A stretch of DNA of 64,000 nt from Gammaproteobacteria bacterium (GTDB lineage: Bacteria > Pseudomonadota > Gammaproteobacteria > Burkholderiales > Burkholderiaceae_C). The position numbers and the translations under genes are program-made. The DNA lies in assembly GCA_018815325.1 (NCBI GenBank), contig JAHIYE010000017.1, forward strand, positions 30,608-94,607. Reading direction: 5' to 3'. The notes under the pieces were generated by a model. It saw only the letters and a list, made by a program, of their open reading frames with translations, did no database searches and was not told where the DNA came from. This document shows, piece after piece, positions 21,912 to 31,423 of the stretch (its first letter is position 1; the number at the start of each line of letters is the position of its first letter).

Positions 21912-23252
21912 ATGAGTTCAAAAACTACCGCAGTTTTTCACCGCCATCTGCATCAGTTGCCGCCGCGCGCAGTCAGCGGTGCAGGGGTCTACCTGACCGA
22001 TGCCGATGGCAAGCACTACCTGGACGCGAGTGGCGGTGCTGCCGTGTCCTGCCTCGGCCATGGGCATCCTGATGTGCTGGCGGCCATGCATGCGCAAATT
22101 GACAAACTGGCCTATGCCCACACGAGTTTCTTCACCACCGAGGTAGCCGAAACGCTGGCGGAGAATTTGATCCAGAATGCGCCCCAAGGCATGAGCCATG
22201 TGTACTTCGTCAGCGGCGGCTCGGAAGCCATGGAAGCTGCCATGAAGATGGCTCGCCAGTATTTTGTGGAGGCAGGTCAGCCGCAACGCAAGCACTTCAT
22301 CGCGCGACGCCAAAGCTACCACGGCAACACACTTGGCGCACTGGCAGTGGGCGGTAACCAGTGGCGACGCGAGCCGTTCGCGCCCATTCTGATCCCGGTC
22401 ACCCATGTGTCGCCCTGCTATCCCTACCGTGAACAGCTAGCGGATGAAACACCAGAGCAATACGGCCTGCGCCTCGCACAAGAGTTGGAAGAAACCATCC
22501 TGCGGCTCGGGGCTGACCAGGTGATTGCCTTCGTGGCCGAGACGCTGGGTGGCGCGACGGCCGGCGTGCTGGTGCCGGTGCCGGGGTATTTCAAAGCCGT
22601 GCGCGAAGTGTGCGACCGGTATGGCGTGCTGCTGATCCTTGACGAAGTGATGTGCGGCATGGGCCGCACAGGCACGCTTCATGCATGTGAAGCAGAAGGT
22701 GTGGTGCCTGACATCATGGCCATTGCAAAGGGACTGGGCGGTGGCTACCAGGCGATAGGAGCGGTGTTGGCGCAGAAGAGAATTGTGGAGGCCATGTCCT
22801 CGGGCAGCGGGTTCTTCCAGCATGGGCACACATATCTGGGGCATCCGGTGGCCTGTGCGGCTGCACTGGCTGTGCAGCAGGTGATCGAGCGCGATGGTCT
22901 GCTGGCACGTGTGTGCGAGAGTGGCGCGCGGCTTGAAGGTCTGCTGCGTGCTGCACTGGGGGGGCACCCGAATGTGGGTGATATTCGGGGCAGGGGCTTG
23001 TTCTGGGGGGTAGAGATCGTCCGTGACCGCGAGAAAAAAACACCGTTTGACCCGGCCCTGCGTATCCATGCCCGTATCAAGAAAGAAGCTTTTTCACGTG
23101 GTTTAATGGTTTATCCGATGGGCGGAACCGTGGATGGCCACTATGGTGATCATGTGTTGCTGGCACCAGCCTTCATTACCAGTAACGATGAGTTCGATGT
23201 GATCGTGCAGCGTCTGACTGATGCGATCAAAACTGCCGTTTCGACGGCCTGA
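21912..23252 (+). CDS. Class III (omega) aminotransferase, PLP-dependent
   Basis: A 446-residue fold-type I aminotransferase. The PLP lysine is K273 in AIAKGLGGGYQ, with the cofactor Asp244 in LILDEVMCGMGRTG and the phosphate-binding segment SGGSEAMEAAMKMAR (101-115). Family members act on omega-amino groups (GABA, beta-alanine, taurine, ornithine derivatives), and the sequence does not tell which. It sits between an RpiR-type regulator and a TAXI-TRAP transporter, so the imported compound may be its amino donor or a precursor. The TAXI gene follows after 21 bases. Confidence 0.88.
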   Translation: MSSKTTAVFHRHLHQLPPRAVSGAGVYLTDADGKHYLDASGGAAVSCLGHGHPDVLAAMHAQIDKLAYAHTSFFTTEVAETLAENLIQNAPQGMSHVYFVSGGSEAMEAAMKMARQYFVEAGQPQRKHFIARRQSYHGNTLGALAVGGNQWRREPFAPILIPVTHVSPCYPYREQLADETPEQYGLRLAQELEETILRLGADQVIAFVAETLGGATAGVLVPVPGYFKAVREVCDRYGVLLILDEVMCGMGRTGTLHACEAEGVVPDIMAIAKGLGGGYQAIGAVLAQKRIVEAMSSGSGFFQHGHTYLGHPVACAAALAVQQVIERDGLLARVCESGARLEGLLRAALGGHPNVGDIRGRGLFWGVEIVRDREKKTPFDPALRIHARIKKEAFSRGLMVYPMGGTVDGHYGDHVLLAPAFITSNDEFDVIVQRLTDAIKTAVSTA

Positions 23253-23273
23253 GTTTTCAAAAGGAGCAATGCA

Positions 23274-24251
23274 ATGAAAAAAATGTTTCTCTTCAAGGCA
23301 CTCGCTGCCGCTACCGTGTTTTCCAGCGCACTCATCAGTGCGCCCGCCGTGGCCCAGCAGAAATTTGTCACCATCGGCACCGGCGGTGTCACGGGCGTGT
23401 ATTACGCCGCCGGCGGCGCGATCTGCCGCCTCATGAACAAGGACCGCGCCAAGCATGGCATCCGCTGCTCGGTGGAGTCCACTGGCGGCTCGGTCGCCAA
23501 TATCAACACCATTCGCGGCGGTGATCTGGACTTCGGTATGGCCCAGTCAGATGTCCAGTACAACGCCAGCAAAGGCCAGCAGATGTTCCAGAAGGATGGT
23601 GCATTCAGCGACTTGCGCGCCGTGTTCTCTGTGCATCCGGAGCCTTTTACGGTTCTGGCGCGCAAGGAAGCCAACATTTCCAAATTCAGTGATCTCAAGG
23701 GCAAACGCGTCAACATTGGAAACCCCGGTTCTGGCACGCGCGCTGCGATGGATCAGTTGCTAACAGCCATGGGCTGGAAGGCCAGCGACTTCTCACTGGC
23801 CGCAGAGCTCAAGGCCGATGAGCATGGCCCCGCGCTGTGCGACAACAAGATCGATGCCTTCTTTTACGGTGTAGGCCACCCCAGCGCCAATATCCAGGAT
23901 CCCATCGTCACCTGCGGTGCCAAGCTGGTGCCGTTGACCGGCCCGGCGGTGGACAAACTGGTGGCTGATGCACCGTATTACGCGAAGGTCGACATTCCTG
24001 GTGGACTGTACGCAGGTAACCCCAATCCTACGCCGACCTATGGTGTGCTGGCAACGCTTGTGACCTCGGTCAAGGTGCCTGATGCCACCGTGTATGAACT
24101 GGTGAAGGCCGTGTTTGAAAACTTCGATGATTTCAAGAAACTGCACCCTGCATTCGCCCATCTGGACCCCAAGAAAATGGTCAAAGACGGCCTGTCTGCA
24201 CCGCTGCACCCGGGTGCTGTGAAATACTACAAGGAAAAGGGCTGGATGTGA
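23274..24251 (+). CDS. TAXI-family TRAP transporter solute-binding protein
   Basis: A 325-residue periplasmic receptor with a signal peptide (about 1-27, ending APAVAQQ). The mature start [23 protein letters not shown] and the segment [25 protein letters not shown] are characteristic of TAXI receptors, which work with fused TRAP permeases driven by an ion gradient. A strong ribosome-binding site (AAAGGAG) precedes the ATG at 23274; an ATG five bases earlier is out of frame. A perfect terminator-like palindrome separates it from the permease gene, which would favour excess receptor over permease. Confidence 0.93.
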   Translation: MKKMFLFKALAAATVFSSALISAPAVAQQKFVTIGTGGVTGVYYAAGGAICRLMNKDRAKHGIRCSVESTGGSVANINTIRGGDLDFGMAQSDVQYNASKGQQMFQKDGAFSDLRAVFSVHPEPFTVLARKEANISKFSDLKGKRVNIGNPGSGTRAAMDQLLTAMGWKASDFSLAAELKADEHGPALCDNKIDAFFYGVGHPSANIQDPIVTCGAKLVPLTGPAVDKLVADAPYYAKVDIPGGLYAGNPNPTPTYGVLATLVTSVKVPDATVYELVKAVFENFDDFKKLHPAFAHLDPKKMVKDGLSAPLHPGAVKYYKEKGWM

Positions 24252-24285
24252 TCTGTCACTGGGCCTGAGCTGATAACTAAAACTT

Positions 24286-24312
24286 AAAAAAGCCCCGCTA
24301 GCGGGGCTTTTT
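24286..24312 (+). terminator. Symmetric hairpin with poly-A/poly-T flanks between TAXI receptor and TRAP permease
   Basis: GCCCCGCTAGCGGGGC is a perfect 16-base palindrome flanked by AAAAAA on the left and TTTTT on the right. It can terminate in both directions. Located 35 bases after the receptor stop and 22 before the permease start, it probably allows partial read-through. Confidence 0.88.
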
Positions 24313-24334
24313 GCACAGCAGGAGAGAGCTGACC

Positions 24335-26923
24335 ATGTCCAAGAAGAAAACAGAGAACGTCCCGGAGGTGGATGTCAACAAACTGGTCGAAGAGAACGAC
24401 ACCGGCGGTCGTAACCCCGGACCGGGCGTAGCGCGTCTGCTGCTGGGCGTTGCCTTGGCATGGTCGCTGTTCCAGTTGTGGATTGCCTCACCGCTGCCGT
24501 TTACCCTGGGGGTGTTCGTGCTCAACGACACCGAGTCGCGTGCGATTCACCTCGCTTTTTCGGTGTTTCTCGCTTACATGGCCTACCCGGCATTCGATCG
24601 CTCACCGCGCTCGCATGTGCCTGTGATGGACTGGGTGTTTGCACTGGTCGGCGCCTTCTGCGCAGCTTATCTGTTCATGTTCTATCGGGAACTTGCCACG
24701 CGGCCGGGACAGCCCACCACGCAGGACATCGTGGTGGCCGTGGTCGGCGTGCTCCTGTTACTTGAGGCCACACGCCGTGTGCTGGGCTTGCCCATGGTGA
24801 TTGTGGCGATCGTGTTCCTTTTCTACACCTTTGCCGGGCGCTACATGCCCGATCTGATTGCCCACAAGGGCGCCTCGCTGGCGCGCGTGGCTTCGCATCA
24901 GTGGCTGACCACCGAGGGCGTCTTCGGCGTGGCGCTGGGGGTTTCAAGCGGTTTCATTTTCCTGTTCGTGCTGTTCGGCTCACTGCTGGACAAGGCCGGA
25001 GCGGGCAACTATTTCATCAAGTCGGCCTTTGCGCTGCTGGGCCACATGCGCGGCGGACCGGCCAAGGCGGCTGTCGTGTCCTCTGCGGCTACAGGGCTGA
25101 TCTCGGGTTCCTCCATCGCGAATGTGGTGACCACGGGCACCTTTACCATTCCGCTCATGAAGCGGGTGGGCTACCGTCCCGATCAGGCCGGTGCGGTGGA
25201 GGTGTCGAGCTCGGTGAACGGCCAGATCATGCCGCCCGTGATGGGCGCTGCGGCCTTTCTGATGGTGGAGTACGTCGGCATTCCCTACACCGAGGTCATC
25301 AAGCATGCTTTCCTGCCGGCCATCATTTCCTATATCGCGCTGTTCTATATCGTGCACCTGGAGGCCCTCAAGGCCAACCTGCAGGGCCTGCCCCGGCGTG
25401 GCAATGCGACGGCACTGCAACGTCTGATGTCGTTGGCGATGACGGTGAGCGGCTTCATCGTGCTGTCAGGTGCCATCTACTGGGGTATCGGCTGGATCAA
25501 GGATGTGCTGGGTGCAGCGGCGATTTACGTCGTGGGCGTTGGGGTGCTGGCGGCCTATATTGGTTTGCTGTGGATAGGTGCACGCCAGCCCGAGCTGACG
25601 CTGGACGACCCGAACGCGCCCGTGTTCGAACTGCCCGAAACTGCACCGACGCTCAAGTCGGGTCTGCATTACCTGCTGGCCGTGGTGGTGCTGATCTGGT
25701 GTCTGATGGTCGAGCAGATGTCGCCAGGGCTCTCGGCCTTCTGGGCCACCATGTTCATGATTTTCATCATGCTGACCCAGCGCCCCCTGATAGCGTTGCT
25801 GCGTGGTCGTGGAGACATTTCACAAGCCATCCGCCTGGGCTTCACCGAGTTGGTGGATGGTTTGACGGTAGGCGCCCGCAACATGATCGGAATCGGTGTG
25901 GCGACGGCCGCGGCCGGCATCATTGTGGGCACGGTGTCACTCACGGGCATTGGCCTGGTGATGACCGAGCTTGTGGAAATTGTTTCTGGTGGCAACCTCA
26001 TGGTCATGCTCGTGATGGTGGCCATCATCAGCCTGGTGCTGGGCATGGGCTTGCCGACAACGGCCAATTACATCGTGGTGTCTACCCTCATGGCACCGGT
26101 GGTGGTCGAACTGGGCGCACAAAACGGCCTGCTGGTTCCCTTGATCGCGGTGCACCTGTTCGTCTTCTATTTCGGCCTCATGGCGGACGTGACGCCGCCT
26201 GTAGGGCTGGCCTCGTTTGCGGCAGCGGCGATTGCGCGTACCGACCCGATCAAGACCGGCATTACCGCATTTTTCTACAGCATGCGCACGGCCATCCTGC
26301 CTTTCCTGTTCATCTTCAACACCCAGTTGCTGCTGATCGGCATCGACTCGGTGGGGCATCTGGTGCTGACGGTTGTCAGTGCCATCGTGGCCATGCTGGT
26401 GTTCGCCGCGGCCACGCAGGGCTATTTCCTCGTGCGTTCGCGCTGGTATGAAACCCTGGCCCTGCTGCTGGTCACCTTCACGCTGTTTCGCCCCGGCTTC
26501 TGGTGGGACATGGTGTATCCGCCCTATGTGAATGCAGCTGCAGCCGAGTTCATGAAACTGGCTGAAGAGGCCGAACCCAATGCCAGCAAGCGCATCTGGA
26601 TCGAGGGTGAGAAGCTCGATGGCAGCGAGGTCCGCAAAGGGGTGCTGATTCCGCTGGGCGAAGCGGGTACAGCGGCCGAGCGACTCAAGCGCATCGGCCT
26701 GCGCGTCACCTCGTTCGCTGGCGATGTCCAGGTCTCCACGGTGGCGTTTGGTTCGCGCGCTGCCAAGCTGGGGCTGGAACCGGGGCAGAAGATCGTGGGT
26801 GTCGAACTCCCTGCTGACCGCCCTGACAAGGAGTGGATGTTCATCCCCGCGAGCGTATTGCTGTTGCTGGTCATGCTGGCTCAGCGCGCCCGTGGGCGGC
26901 GTGAAGAGGCTGCCGGTACCTGA
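24335..26923 (+). CDS. Fused TRAP transporter permease (DctQM type, TAXI system) with C-terminal DUF3394-like domain
   Basis: At 862 residues this membrane protein fuses the small DctQ-like part (about 30-170) with the large DctM-like part (about 190-680), giving some 16 or more helices. GLISGSSIANVVTTGTFTIPLMKRVGY and LGMGLPTTANYIVVSTLMAPVV are typical of the large subunit. The last roughly 180 residues continue with a soluble portion (WIEGEKLDGSEVRKGVLIPLGEAG and a PDZ-like GSRAAKLGLEPGQKIVGVEL) and one more helix, resembling DUF3394. ATG 24335 follows a GGAGAGAG ribosome-binding site. Confidence 0.92.
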   Translation: MSKKKTENVPEVDVNKLVEENDTGGRNPGPGVARLLLGVALAWSLFQLWIASPLPFTLGVFVLNDTESRAIHLAFSVFLAYMAYPAFDRSPRSHVPVMDWVFALVGAFCAAYLFMFYRELATRPGQPTTQDIVVAVVGVLLLLEATRRVLGLPMVIVAIVFLFYTFAGRYMPDLIAHKGASLARVASHQWLTTEGVFGVALGVSSGFIFLFVLFGSLLDKAGAGNYFIKSAFALLGHMRGGPAKAAVVSSAATGLISGSSIANVVTTGTFTIPLMKRVGYRPDQAGAVEVSSSVNGQIMPPVMGAAAFLMVEYVGIPYTEVIKHAFLPAIISYIALFYIVHLEALKANLQGLPRRGNATALQRLMSLAMTVSGFIVLSGAIYWGIGWIKDVLGAAAIYVVGVGVLAAYIGLLWIGARQPELTLDDPNAPVFELPETAPTLKSGLHYLLAVVVLIWCLMVEQMSPGLSAFWATMFMIFIMLTQRPLIALLRGRGDISQAIRLGFTELVDGLTVGARNMIGIGVATAAAGIIVGTVSLTGIGLVMTELVEIVSGGNLMVMLVMVAIISLVLGMGLPTTANYIVVSTLMAPVVVELGAQNGLLVPLIAVHLFVFYFGLMADVTPPVGLASFAAAAIARTDPIKTGITAFFYSMRTAILPFLFIFNTQLLLIGIDSVGHLVLTVVSAIVAMLVFAAATQGYFLVRSRWYETLALLLVTFTLFRPGFWWDMVYPPYVNAAAAEFMKLAEEAEPNASKRIWIEGEKLDGSEVRKGVLIPLGEAGTAAERLKRIGLRVTSFAGDVQVSTVAFGSRAAKLGLEPGQKIVGVELPADRPDKEWMFIPASVLLLLVMLAQRARGRREEAAGT

Positions 26924-27020
26924 TGGCGGGCACACGCCCTGACTTGCCGCGGCCACGCTGGCGCCGCCCACAGGCTTGCCAATAAGTGGGCAGAATCATG
27001 CGGGTCAGGGAGATTTTTGA

Positions 27021-27359
27021 ATGAATCAATTGCTGGTGGTGGCCTTGTGTGCCGAGTGGTGTGGTGTGTGTCGTGAGTTCCGTCAACAATGGGATGCCCA
27101 TGATTTTTCGACGCATGCAGAGGTTTCGTATCTGTGGGTGGACATCGAGGACCGTGCTGATATTGCGGGTGATCTCGACATTGAAACTTTTCCGAGTCTG
27201 GCCGTGTTTTCAGGTCAGCAACCGGTGTTTTATGGGCCCGTCAGCCCGAACATGGACTTGCTCCAGCGCGTCAGCCAGTCTTCCGCGGTGCAGCGATTCG
27301 ACGCGGACGTGCATGAGGCCTTGACCACATTGCGGGCTGGTTTGAGCCTGGGCCGCTAG
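27021..27359 (+). CDS. Thioredoxin-like protein
   Basis: A 112-residue cytoplasmic protein with a thioredoxin fold. The redox motif is WCGVC (Cys14 and Cys17 in CAEWCGVCREF), and the cis-proline segment appears as DIETFPSLAVF (about residues 54-64). It differs from canonical TrxA (WCGPC), so its partner specificity is likely different. It lies 43 bases before glutathione reductase, which suggests a shared role in thiol redox balance. No signal peptide is seen. Confidence 0.87.
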   Translation: MNQLLVVALCAEWCGVCREFRQQWDAHDFSTHAEVSYLWVDIEDRADIAGDLDIETFPSLAVFSGQQPVFYGPVSPNMDLLQRVSQSSAVQRFDADVHEALTTLRAGLSLGR

Positions 27360-27402
27360 CAAACCCATCATCAAGCTATCTTGACCAGCACAAGGTTTAT
27401 TC

Positions 27403-28758
27403 ATGACTGCAACTTTTGATTTGATCGTGATCGGTGGGGGCTCCGGTGGCGTGGCCGCTGCACGCCGGGCCGCCTCCTATGGTGCCAAAGTGGTGCTGAT
27501 CGAGAAGGACCGCCTCGGCGGCACCTGTGTGATCCGCGGCTGCATTCCCAAGAAGCTCATGATGTATGCCAGCCGCCTGGGCGCAGAACTGCGCCAGGCT
27601 GAGCCCTATGGCTGGCAGATACCTGAAGCCCACTTCGAGATGGCGTCCTGGCAGGAGGCCAAGAGCCGCGAGATCGACCGGCTTGAGGCCATCTATGCAC
27701 GGCTGCTGGCGCAAAGCGGCGTGCAGGTGGTGGTCGGGCAGGCTGCGATTGAATCCGCCAACAGGGTGCGCGTGAATGGCAAGCTGCTGCAGGCGCAACG
27801 CATTCTGATTGCGACAGGCGGCAGCCCCGTGGTGGATGCGCTGCCCGGCGTCGAGGGTGTTGCCACCTCAACCGACATCCTGAACCTGCGCAGCGTGCCG
27901 AAGCGGCTTGGCATTCTGGGGGCTGGTTATATTGCACTCGAATTCGCCAGCATTCTGGCGGGGCTGGGCAGCCAGGTATCGCTGTACTACCGTGGTGACT
28001 TGCCGCTGCGCGGCTTCGACGCGTCGGTGCGCGAGCGCATGGCGGCAAGCCTGCAGGCACAAGGCATTCTGCTTCACCCTGGCAGCCACATGGAGCGGGT
28101 GGAGGCGACGGCCCAAGGGGCGCGACTGCACGTCAGCGGGCAGGTGCATGATTTCGACTTCGTGCTCAATGCCTTGGGCCGCAGACCCAACACCACTGGC
28201 CTGGGGCTCGACCAGTTGGGGCTGGTGCTGTCTGACGATGGCGCCATTCCCGTGGATGACTGGAGCGAAACCCGGGTGAAGGGCGTGTTTGCGATCGGTG
28301 ATGTGACCAACCGCAAGAACCTCACGCCAGTGGCCATTGCCGAGGGGCGTGCCTTTGCCGAAAACAATTTCAACGGCCAGCAGTTGCGTGTGGACCATGC
28401 GTCCGTGGCCACGGCCACCTTCACGAACCCGCCGCTGGCCTCGGTGGGGCTGGCCGAGCACGAGGCCTTGGCGCAGGGCAAGCTGCGCATCTACGAGGCT
28501 GAGTTCAAACCCATGAAGAGCGCTTTCACCGGCTCGGATGCCAAGGCCTTCATGAAGATGATCGTGCACGACAGCAGCGACCGGGTGCTGGGCATCCACA
28601 TGCTGGGCGACGATTCACCGGAGATCATCCAGTCGCTCGCCGTGGCCTACGGCATGGGCGCCAAAAAATCCGATTTTGACCGGACGGTAGCGGTGCATCC
28701 CACTGTGGCTGAAGAGTTCATGCTCATGCGGGAGCCTACACGGGTGGTGATGCCGTGA
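27403..28758 (+). CDS. gor: Glutathione-disulfide reductase
   Basis: A 451-residue class I flavoprotein disulfide reductase using NADPH to reduce oxidised glutathione. The FAD loop is GGGSGGVAAARRA (11-23), the redox pair is C42/C47 in GGTCVIRGCIPKK, and the C-terminal catalytic motif is VAVHPTVAEEFM. The NADP-binding segment LGAGYIALEFASILAGLG is near residue 172. The CVIRGC form (instead of CVNVGC) is usual for proteobacterial glutathione reductases related to plant-type enzymes. The stop overlaps the GTG start of the next gene. Confidence 0.92.
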   Translation: MTATFDLIVIGGGSGGVAAARRAASYGAKVVLIEKDRLGGTCVIRGCIPKKLMMYASRLGAELRQAEPYGWQIPEAHFEMASWQEAKSREIDRLEAIYARLLAQSGVQVVVGQAAIESANRVRVNGKLLQAQRILIATGGSPVVDALPGVEGVATSTDILNLRSVPKRLGILGAGYIALEFASILAGLGSQVSLYYRGDLPLRGFDASVRERMAASLQAQGILLHPGSHMERVEATAQGARLHVSGQVHDFDFVLNALGRRPNTTGLGLDQLGLVLSDDGAIPVDDWSETRVKGVFAIGDVTNRKNLTPVAIAEGRAFAENNFNGQQLRVDHASVATATFTNPPLASVGLAEHEALAQGKLRIYEAEFKPMKSAFTGSDAKAFMKMIVHDSSDRVLGIHMLGDDSPEIIQSLAVAYGMGAKKSDFDRTVAVHPTVAEEFMLMREPTRVVMP

Positions 28759-29453
28759 AAAGTCTGGGTGACTCCTACCGTGCCCTGGTGATAGGGGCGA
28801 CAGGTGCTATCGGCTCGGCTTTCGTCACGGCGCTACAGGCTGACGAGGCCTGTATCAAGCTTGTCGCACTATCCCGAACCAGCCAGCCGGGTTTTACCCT
28901 GGAGGATGAAGACAGCATGAGGCAGGCGGCCGGCATCATTGCCCTCGACGGACCATTTCAGCTGATCATCGATGCCACGGGCGCGCTGACCATTGACGGC
29001 CAGGGGCCGGAAAAAAGTCTTGCTGCACTGAGCGCCGGGGCGCTGATGCGGAATTTTCAGGTCAATGCGATTGGCCCCGCGCTACTGATGAAGCACTTCA
29101 TGGGCTCGCTTGATGATTCCCGCCGGGCGATCTACGCCAAATTATCGGCTCGTGTGGGCAGCATCTCCGATAACCGCAAGGGTGGGTGGTACGGTTACCG
29201 TGCAGCCAAGGCTGCCATGAACATGATGCTGCAGTCTGCCGCGATCGAATCCGCTCGGCGCAAGCAGAGCGCTGTATTCGCAGCCGTTCAGCCGGGAACG
29301 GTCATGTCATCCTTGACGGCTCCTTTCGTGGGGCCTGAACAGTGCATCAGTCCACAGACGTCCGTGCAAGGCATGCTCCGCGCCCTGGATGGACTGGGGG
29401 CCCAGCCATTCGCCCAATTCATTGACTATCGGGGGAATGCCATTCCCTGGTGA
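28755..29453 (+). CDS. Short-chain dehydrogenase/reductase (SDR)
   Basis: A 232-residue Rossmann-fold oxidoreductase with cofactor loop GATGAIG (14-20) and catalytic YRAAK (Y-x-x-x-K) in the second half; the serine of the triad is probably in KLSARVGSI. It resembles the C-factor/CsgA-like SDR branch. The start is a GTG overlapping the gor stop (GTGA), so it is translationally coupled to gor. The substrate is unknown. Confidence 0.85.
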   Translation: MKSLGDSYRALVIGATGAIGSAFVTALQADEACIKLVALSRTSQPGFTLEDEDSMRQAAGIIALDGPFQLIIDATGALTIDGQGPEKSLAALSAGALMRNFQVNAIGPALLMKHFMGSLDDSRRAIYAKLSARVGSISDNRKGGWYGYRAAKAAMNMMLQSAAIESARRKQSAVFAAVQPGTVMSSLTAPFVGPEQCISPQTSVQGMLRALDGLGAQPFAQFIDYRGNAIPW

Positions 29454-29582
29454 GCGTCACGACTTGAAGGCCGTGCTTTTTTGTTGTCACGCAGGATGTC
29501 AGATTGCCCAGTACCCGTTAATTCACTTGATGGCCGTGGTCTTGCGGATTGAGGTATTTGAGCCCGGTTTTCGTGGTGTGGC

Positions 29583-29987
29583 TTAGCTGTCTACGGACGC
29601 ACTCCAGCGCGTATCCCAGGCCTTTTGCATGTCGCGACGGTCGCGCTTGGTGGGGCGGCCATGTTCAATGCTCTGCGCCGGCTCGGCTGACAGCCTTCGC
29701 TGTTCGCTCGCATGTTCGCGGGCCTTGCGACTCTCTTCGGTCTCCTCATAGAGCTGCTGTGCCACTGGCGCGGATCCGCGCTGCTGGCTCAGGCCCCTAA
29801 CCAGCACACTGCGCTGCATCTGGCCCATGCGGATGTCGATGCGGTCGTCGATTTTGACTTCACGCGCGGGTTTGACGGCTTGCCCGTTGACCTGCACCCG
29901 GCCTTTGTCGATTTCTTCTGTGGCGAGTGAGCGGGTCTTGTAAAAACGCGCGGCCCACAGCCATTTGTCGATTCGTACACCTTGCAT
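29583..29987 (-). CDS. hslR: S4-domain RNA-binding protein, heat shock protein Hsp15-like
   Basis: A 134-residue protein starting MQGVRIDKWLWAARFYKTRSLA, the S4 domain (about 5-65) of Hsp15, which in E. coli recycles 50S subunits carrying a stalled nascent chain. The ATG complement is at 29985-29987; one extra upstream codon is TTG. The C-terminal half is strongly charged (ETEESRKAREHASEQRR, PTKRDRRDMQK). It is convergent with the SDR gene across a 129-base gap that shows no clear terminator. Confidence 0.88.
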   Translation of the reverse strand: MQGVRIDKWLWAARFYKTRSLATEEIDKGRVQVNGQAVKPAREVKIDDRIDIRMGQMQRSVLVRGLSQQRGSAPVAQQLYEETEESRKAREHASEQRRLSAEPAQSIEHGRPTKRDRRDMQKAWDTRWSASVDS

Positions 29988-30001
29988 CAAGCGCTACTCC
30001 T

Positions 30002-31423
30002 TCAAGCTGCATTCTGCCCCAGTGGCACCCGTACCGTAGCGGTGAGACCGGCTACCCATCCATCGGCTTCGCGGTTGTCCAGGCTGATGCTGCCGCCCAG
30101 CGCCCCTACGATCTCCTGGCAGATGGCCAGACCTAGGCCAGAACCCGAATGCACCTCGCCAGAAGAAAATGGCTGGTACAGCCGTGACCGGAGCTCTGGC
30201 GCAATGCCCGGACCGCTGTCCACAATGCGCAGCACGGCATGCTGTTCCTCAAGCTGCAGCTGCACTGACATGCTGGCGCCTGCCGGGCTATGGTGGATGG
30301 CGTTGTGCAGCAGGTTGCGCGAAAGCTCGCGCAGCATCCAGTCGTGGGTGTGCAGGAGCGCGTGCTCGGTTGTGATCTCAAAGTCGATGTTCTTGTTGGC
30401 AATCAACGGCGACAGATCCAGCGCGACTTCGCGCAGCACCTCGGCCCAGTCCACCACAGGCAACTCGGTTTGCTGGCGCAGCTGCGCCACCTTGGCCAGT
30501 GCCAGCATCTGGTTGGCCAGCCGGGTGGCACGGTCCACCGTATCGTTGATCTCGTCCAGCGACTGCCGTGCCGGCACATCGCCGCGCAGGCCGGACTGCA
30601 CCTGTGTCTTCAACACCGCCAGCGGTGTGCGCAACTGGTGCGAGGCATCGCGCACGAAGCGTTTCTGGTTGTCCAGTAGGTGTTGTAGTCGGCCCATCAC
30701 CTGGTTGGTGGCATCAATCAAGGGCGTGAGTTCGCGCGGCGCGCCAGTGGCCTCTATGGGCGTGAGGTCGCCTTCGGGCCGCTCGCGCAGCTGCTGGCTC
30801 AGTGCCCTGACCGGGCGTGTGGCGCGCTGTACCACCACGCTCACCACGATCGCGATCACGATGATCAGCAGCGCCTGACGCCAAAGTGTGTCGATGAGGA
30901 TCTGCCGTGCGAGCGTTTGCCGCAATTCCAGCGTCTCGGCCACCTGGATCGTGGCCATGCCCTGACCGTCAAGACTGGCCACAGGCTGCAGCAGCACGGC
31001 CACGCGGACCGGGTCACCGCGGTAGTGATCGTCGTAGAAATCCACGAGCGCGGCGTAAATGCCCTGCCGGGGCAGGGTGCCGCGCCAGGCAGGCAGATCG
31101 GCAAAGCCCGAGACCACTTCCTTGTTCAGCCCTGATACCTTGTAGAAGATGCGGCTGCGGTTGTCGGCCTCAAAGGCTTCCAGCACGGAGTAGGCAAAGT
31201 TGGCCGACAACTCCAGCCCATGGGCGCCACGGCTCAATTGCAATTGTTCGCCGATCGATTTGGCCGAGGCCAGCAGGGTGCGGTCGTAGGCCGTATTGGC
31301 AGCATTGAGCGCCTGCCGGTAGAGAATGAAGGTGTTGAGAATGATGAACACCGCCACCGGCAGCAGGATGCCCAGCAACAGGTAACGACGCAGCGACACC
31401 CTGCGCTGCAGCTGCGTTGCCAT
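30002..31423 (-). CDS. tctE: Sensor histidine kinase TctE-like
   Basis: A 473-residue membrane kinase with two helices (about 15-37 and 183-200) enclosing a periplasmic TctE-type sensor, then a HAMP-like linker, the dimerisation domain with His262 in DASHQLRTPLAVL, and a C-terminal ATPase domain (SGPGIAPELRSRLYQPF, SGSGLGLAICQEI). It overlaps the response regulator by one base and diverges, with it, from tctCBA. In Salmonella, TctDE induces tricarboxylate uptake; the ligand here may be another carboxylate. Confidence 0.88.
   Translation of the reverse strand: MATQLQRRVSLRRYLLLGILLPVAVFIILNTFILYRQALNAANTAYDRTLLASAKSIGEQLQLSRGAHGLELSANFAYSVLEAFEADNRSRIFYKVSGLNKEVVSGFADLPAWRGTLPRQGIYAALVDFYDDHYRGDPVRVAVLLQPVASLDGQGMATIQVAETLELRQTLARQILIDTLWRQALLIIVIAIVVSVVVQRATRPVRALSQQLRERPEGDLTPIEATGAPRELTPLIDATNQVMGRLQHLLDNQKRFVRDASHQLRTPLAVLKTQVQSGLRGDVPARQSLDEINDTVDRATRLANQMLALAKVAQLRQQTELPVVDWAEVLREVALDLSPLIANKNIDFEITTEHALLHTHDWMLRELSRNLLHNAIHHSPAGASMSVQLQLEEQHAVLRIVDSGPGIAPELRSRLYQPFSSGEVHSGSGLGLAICQEIVGALGGSISLDNREADGWVAGLTATVRVPLGQNAA

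Noticed and set aside
24901..26451. 516-residue open frame in another frame of the TRAP permease
   Set aside because: The permease frame has clear membrane helices and family motifs; the alternative is rich in Gly, His and Arg without any recognisable fold.
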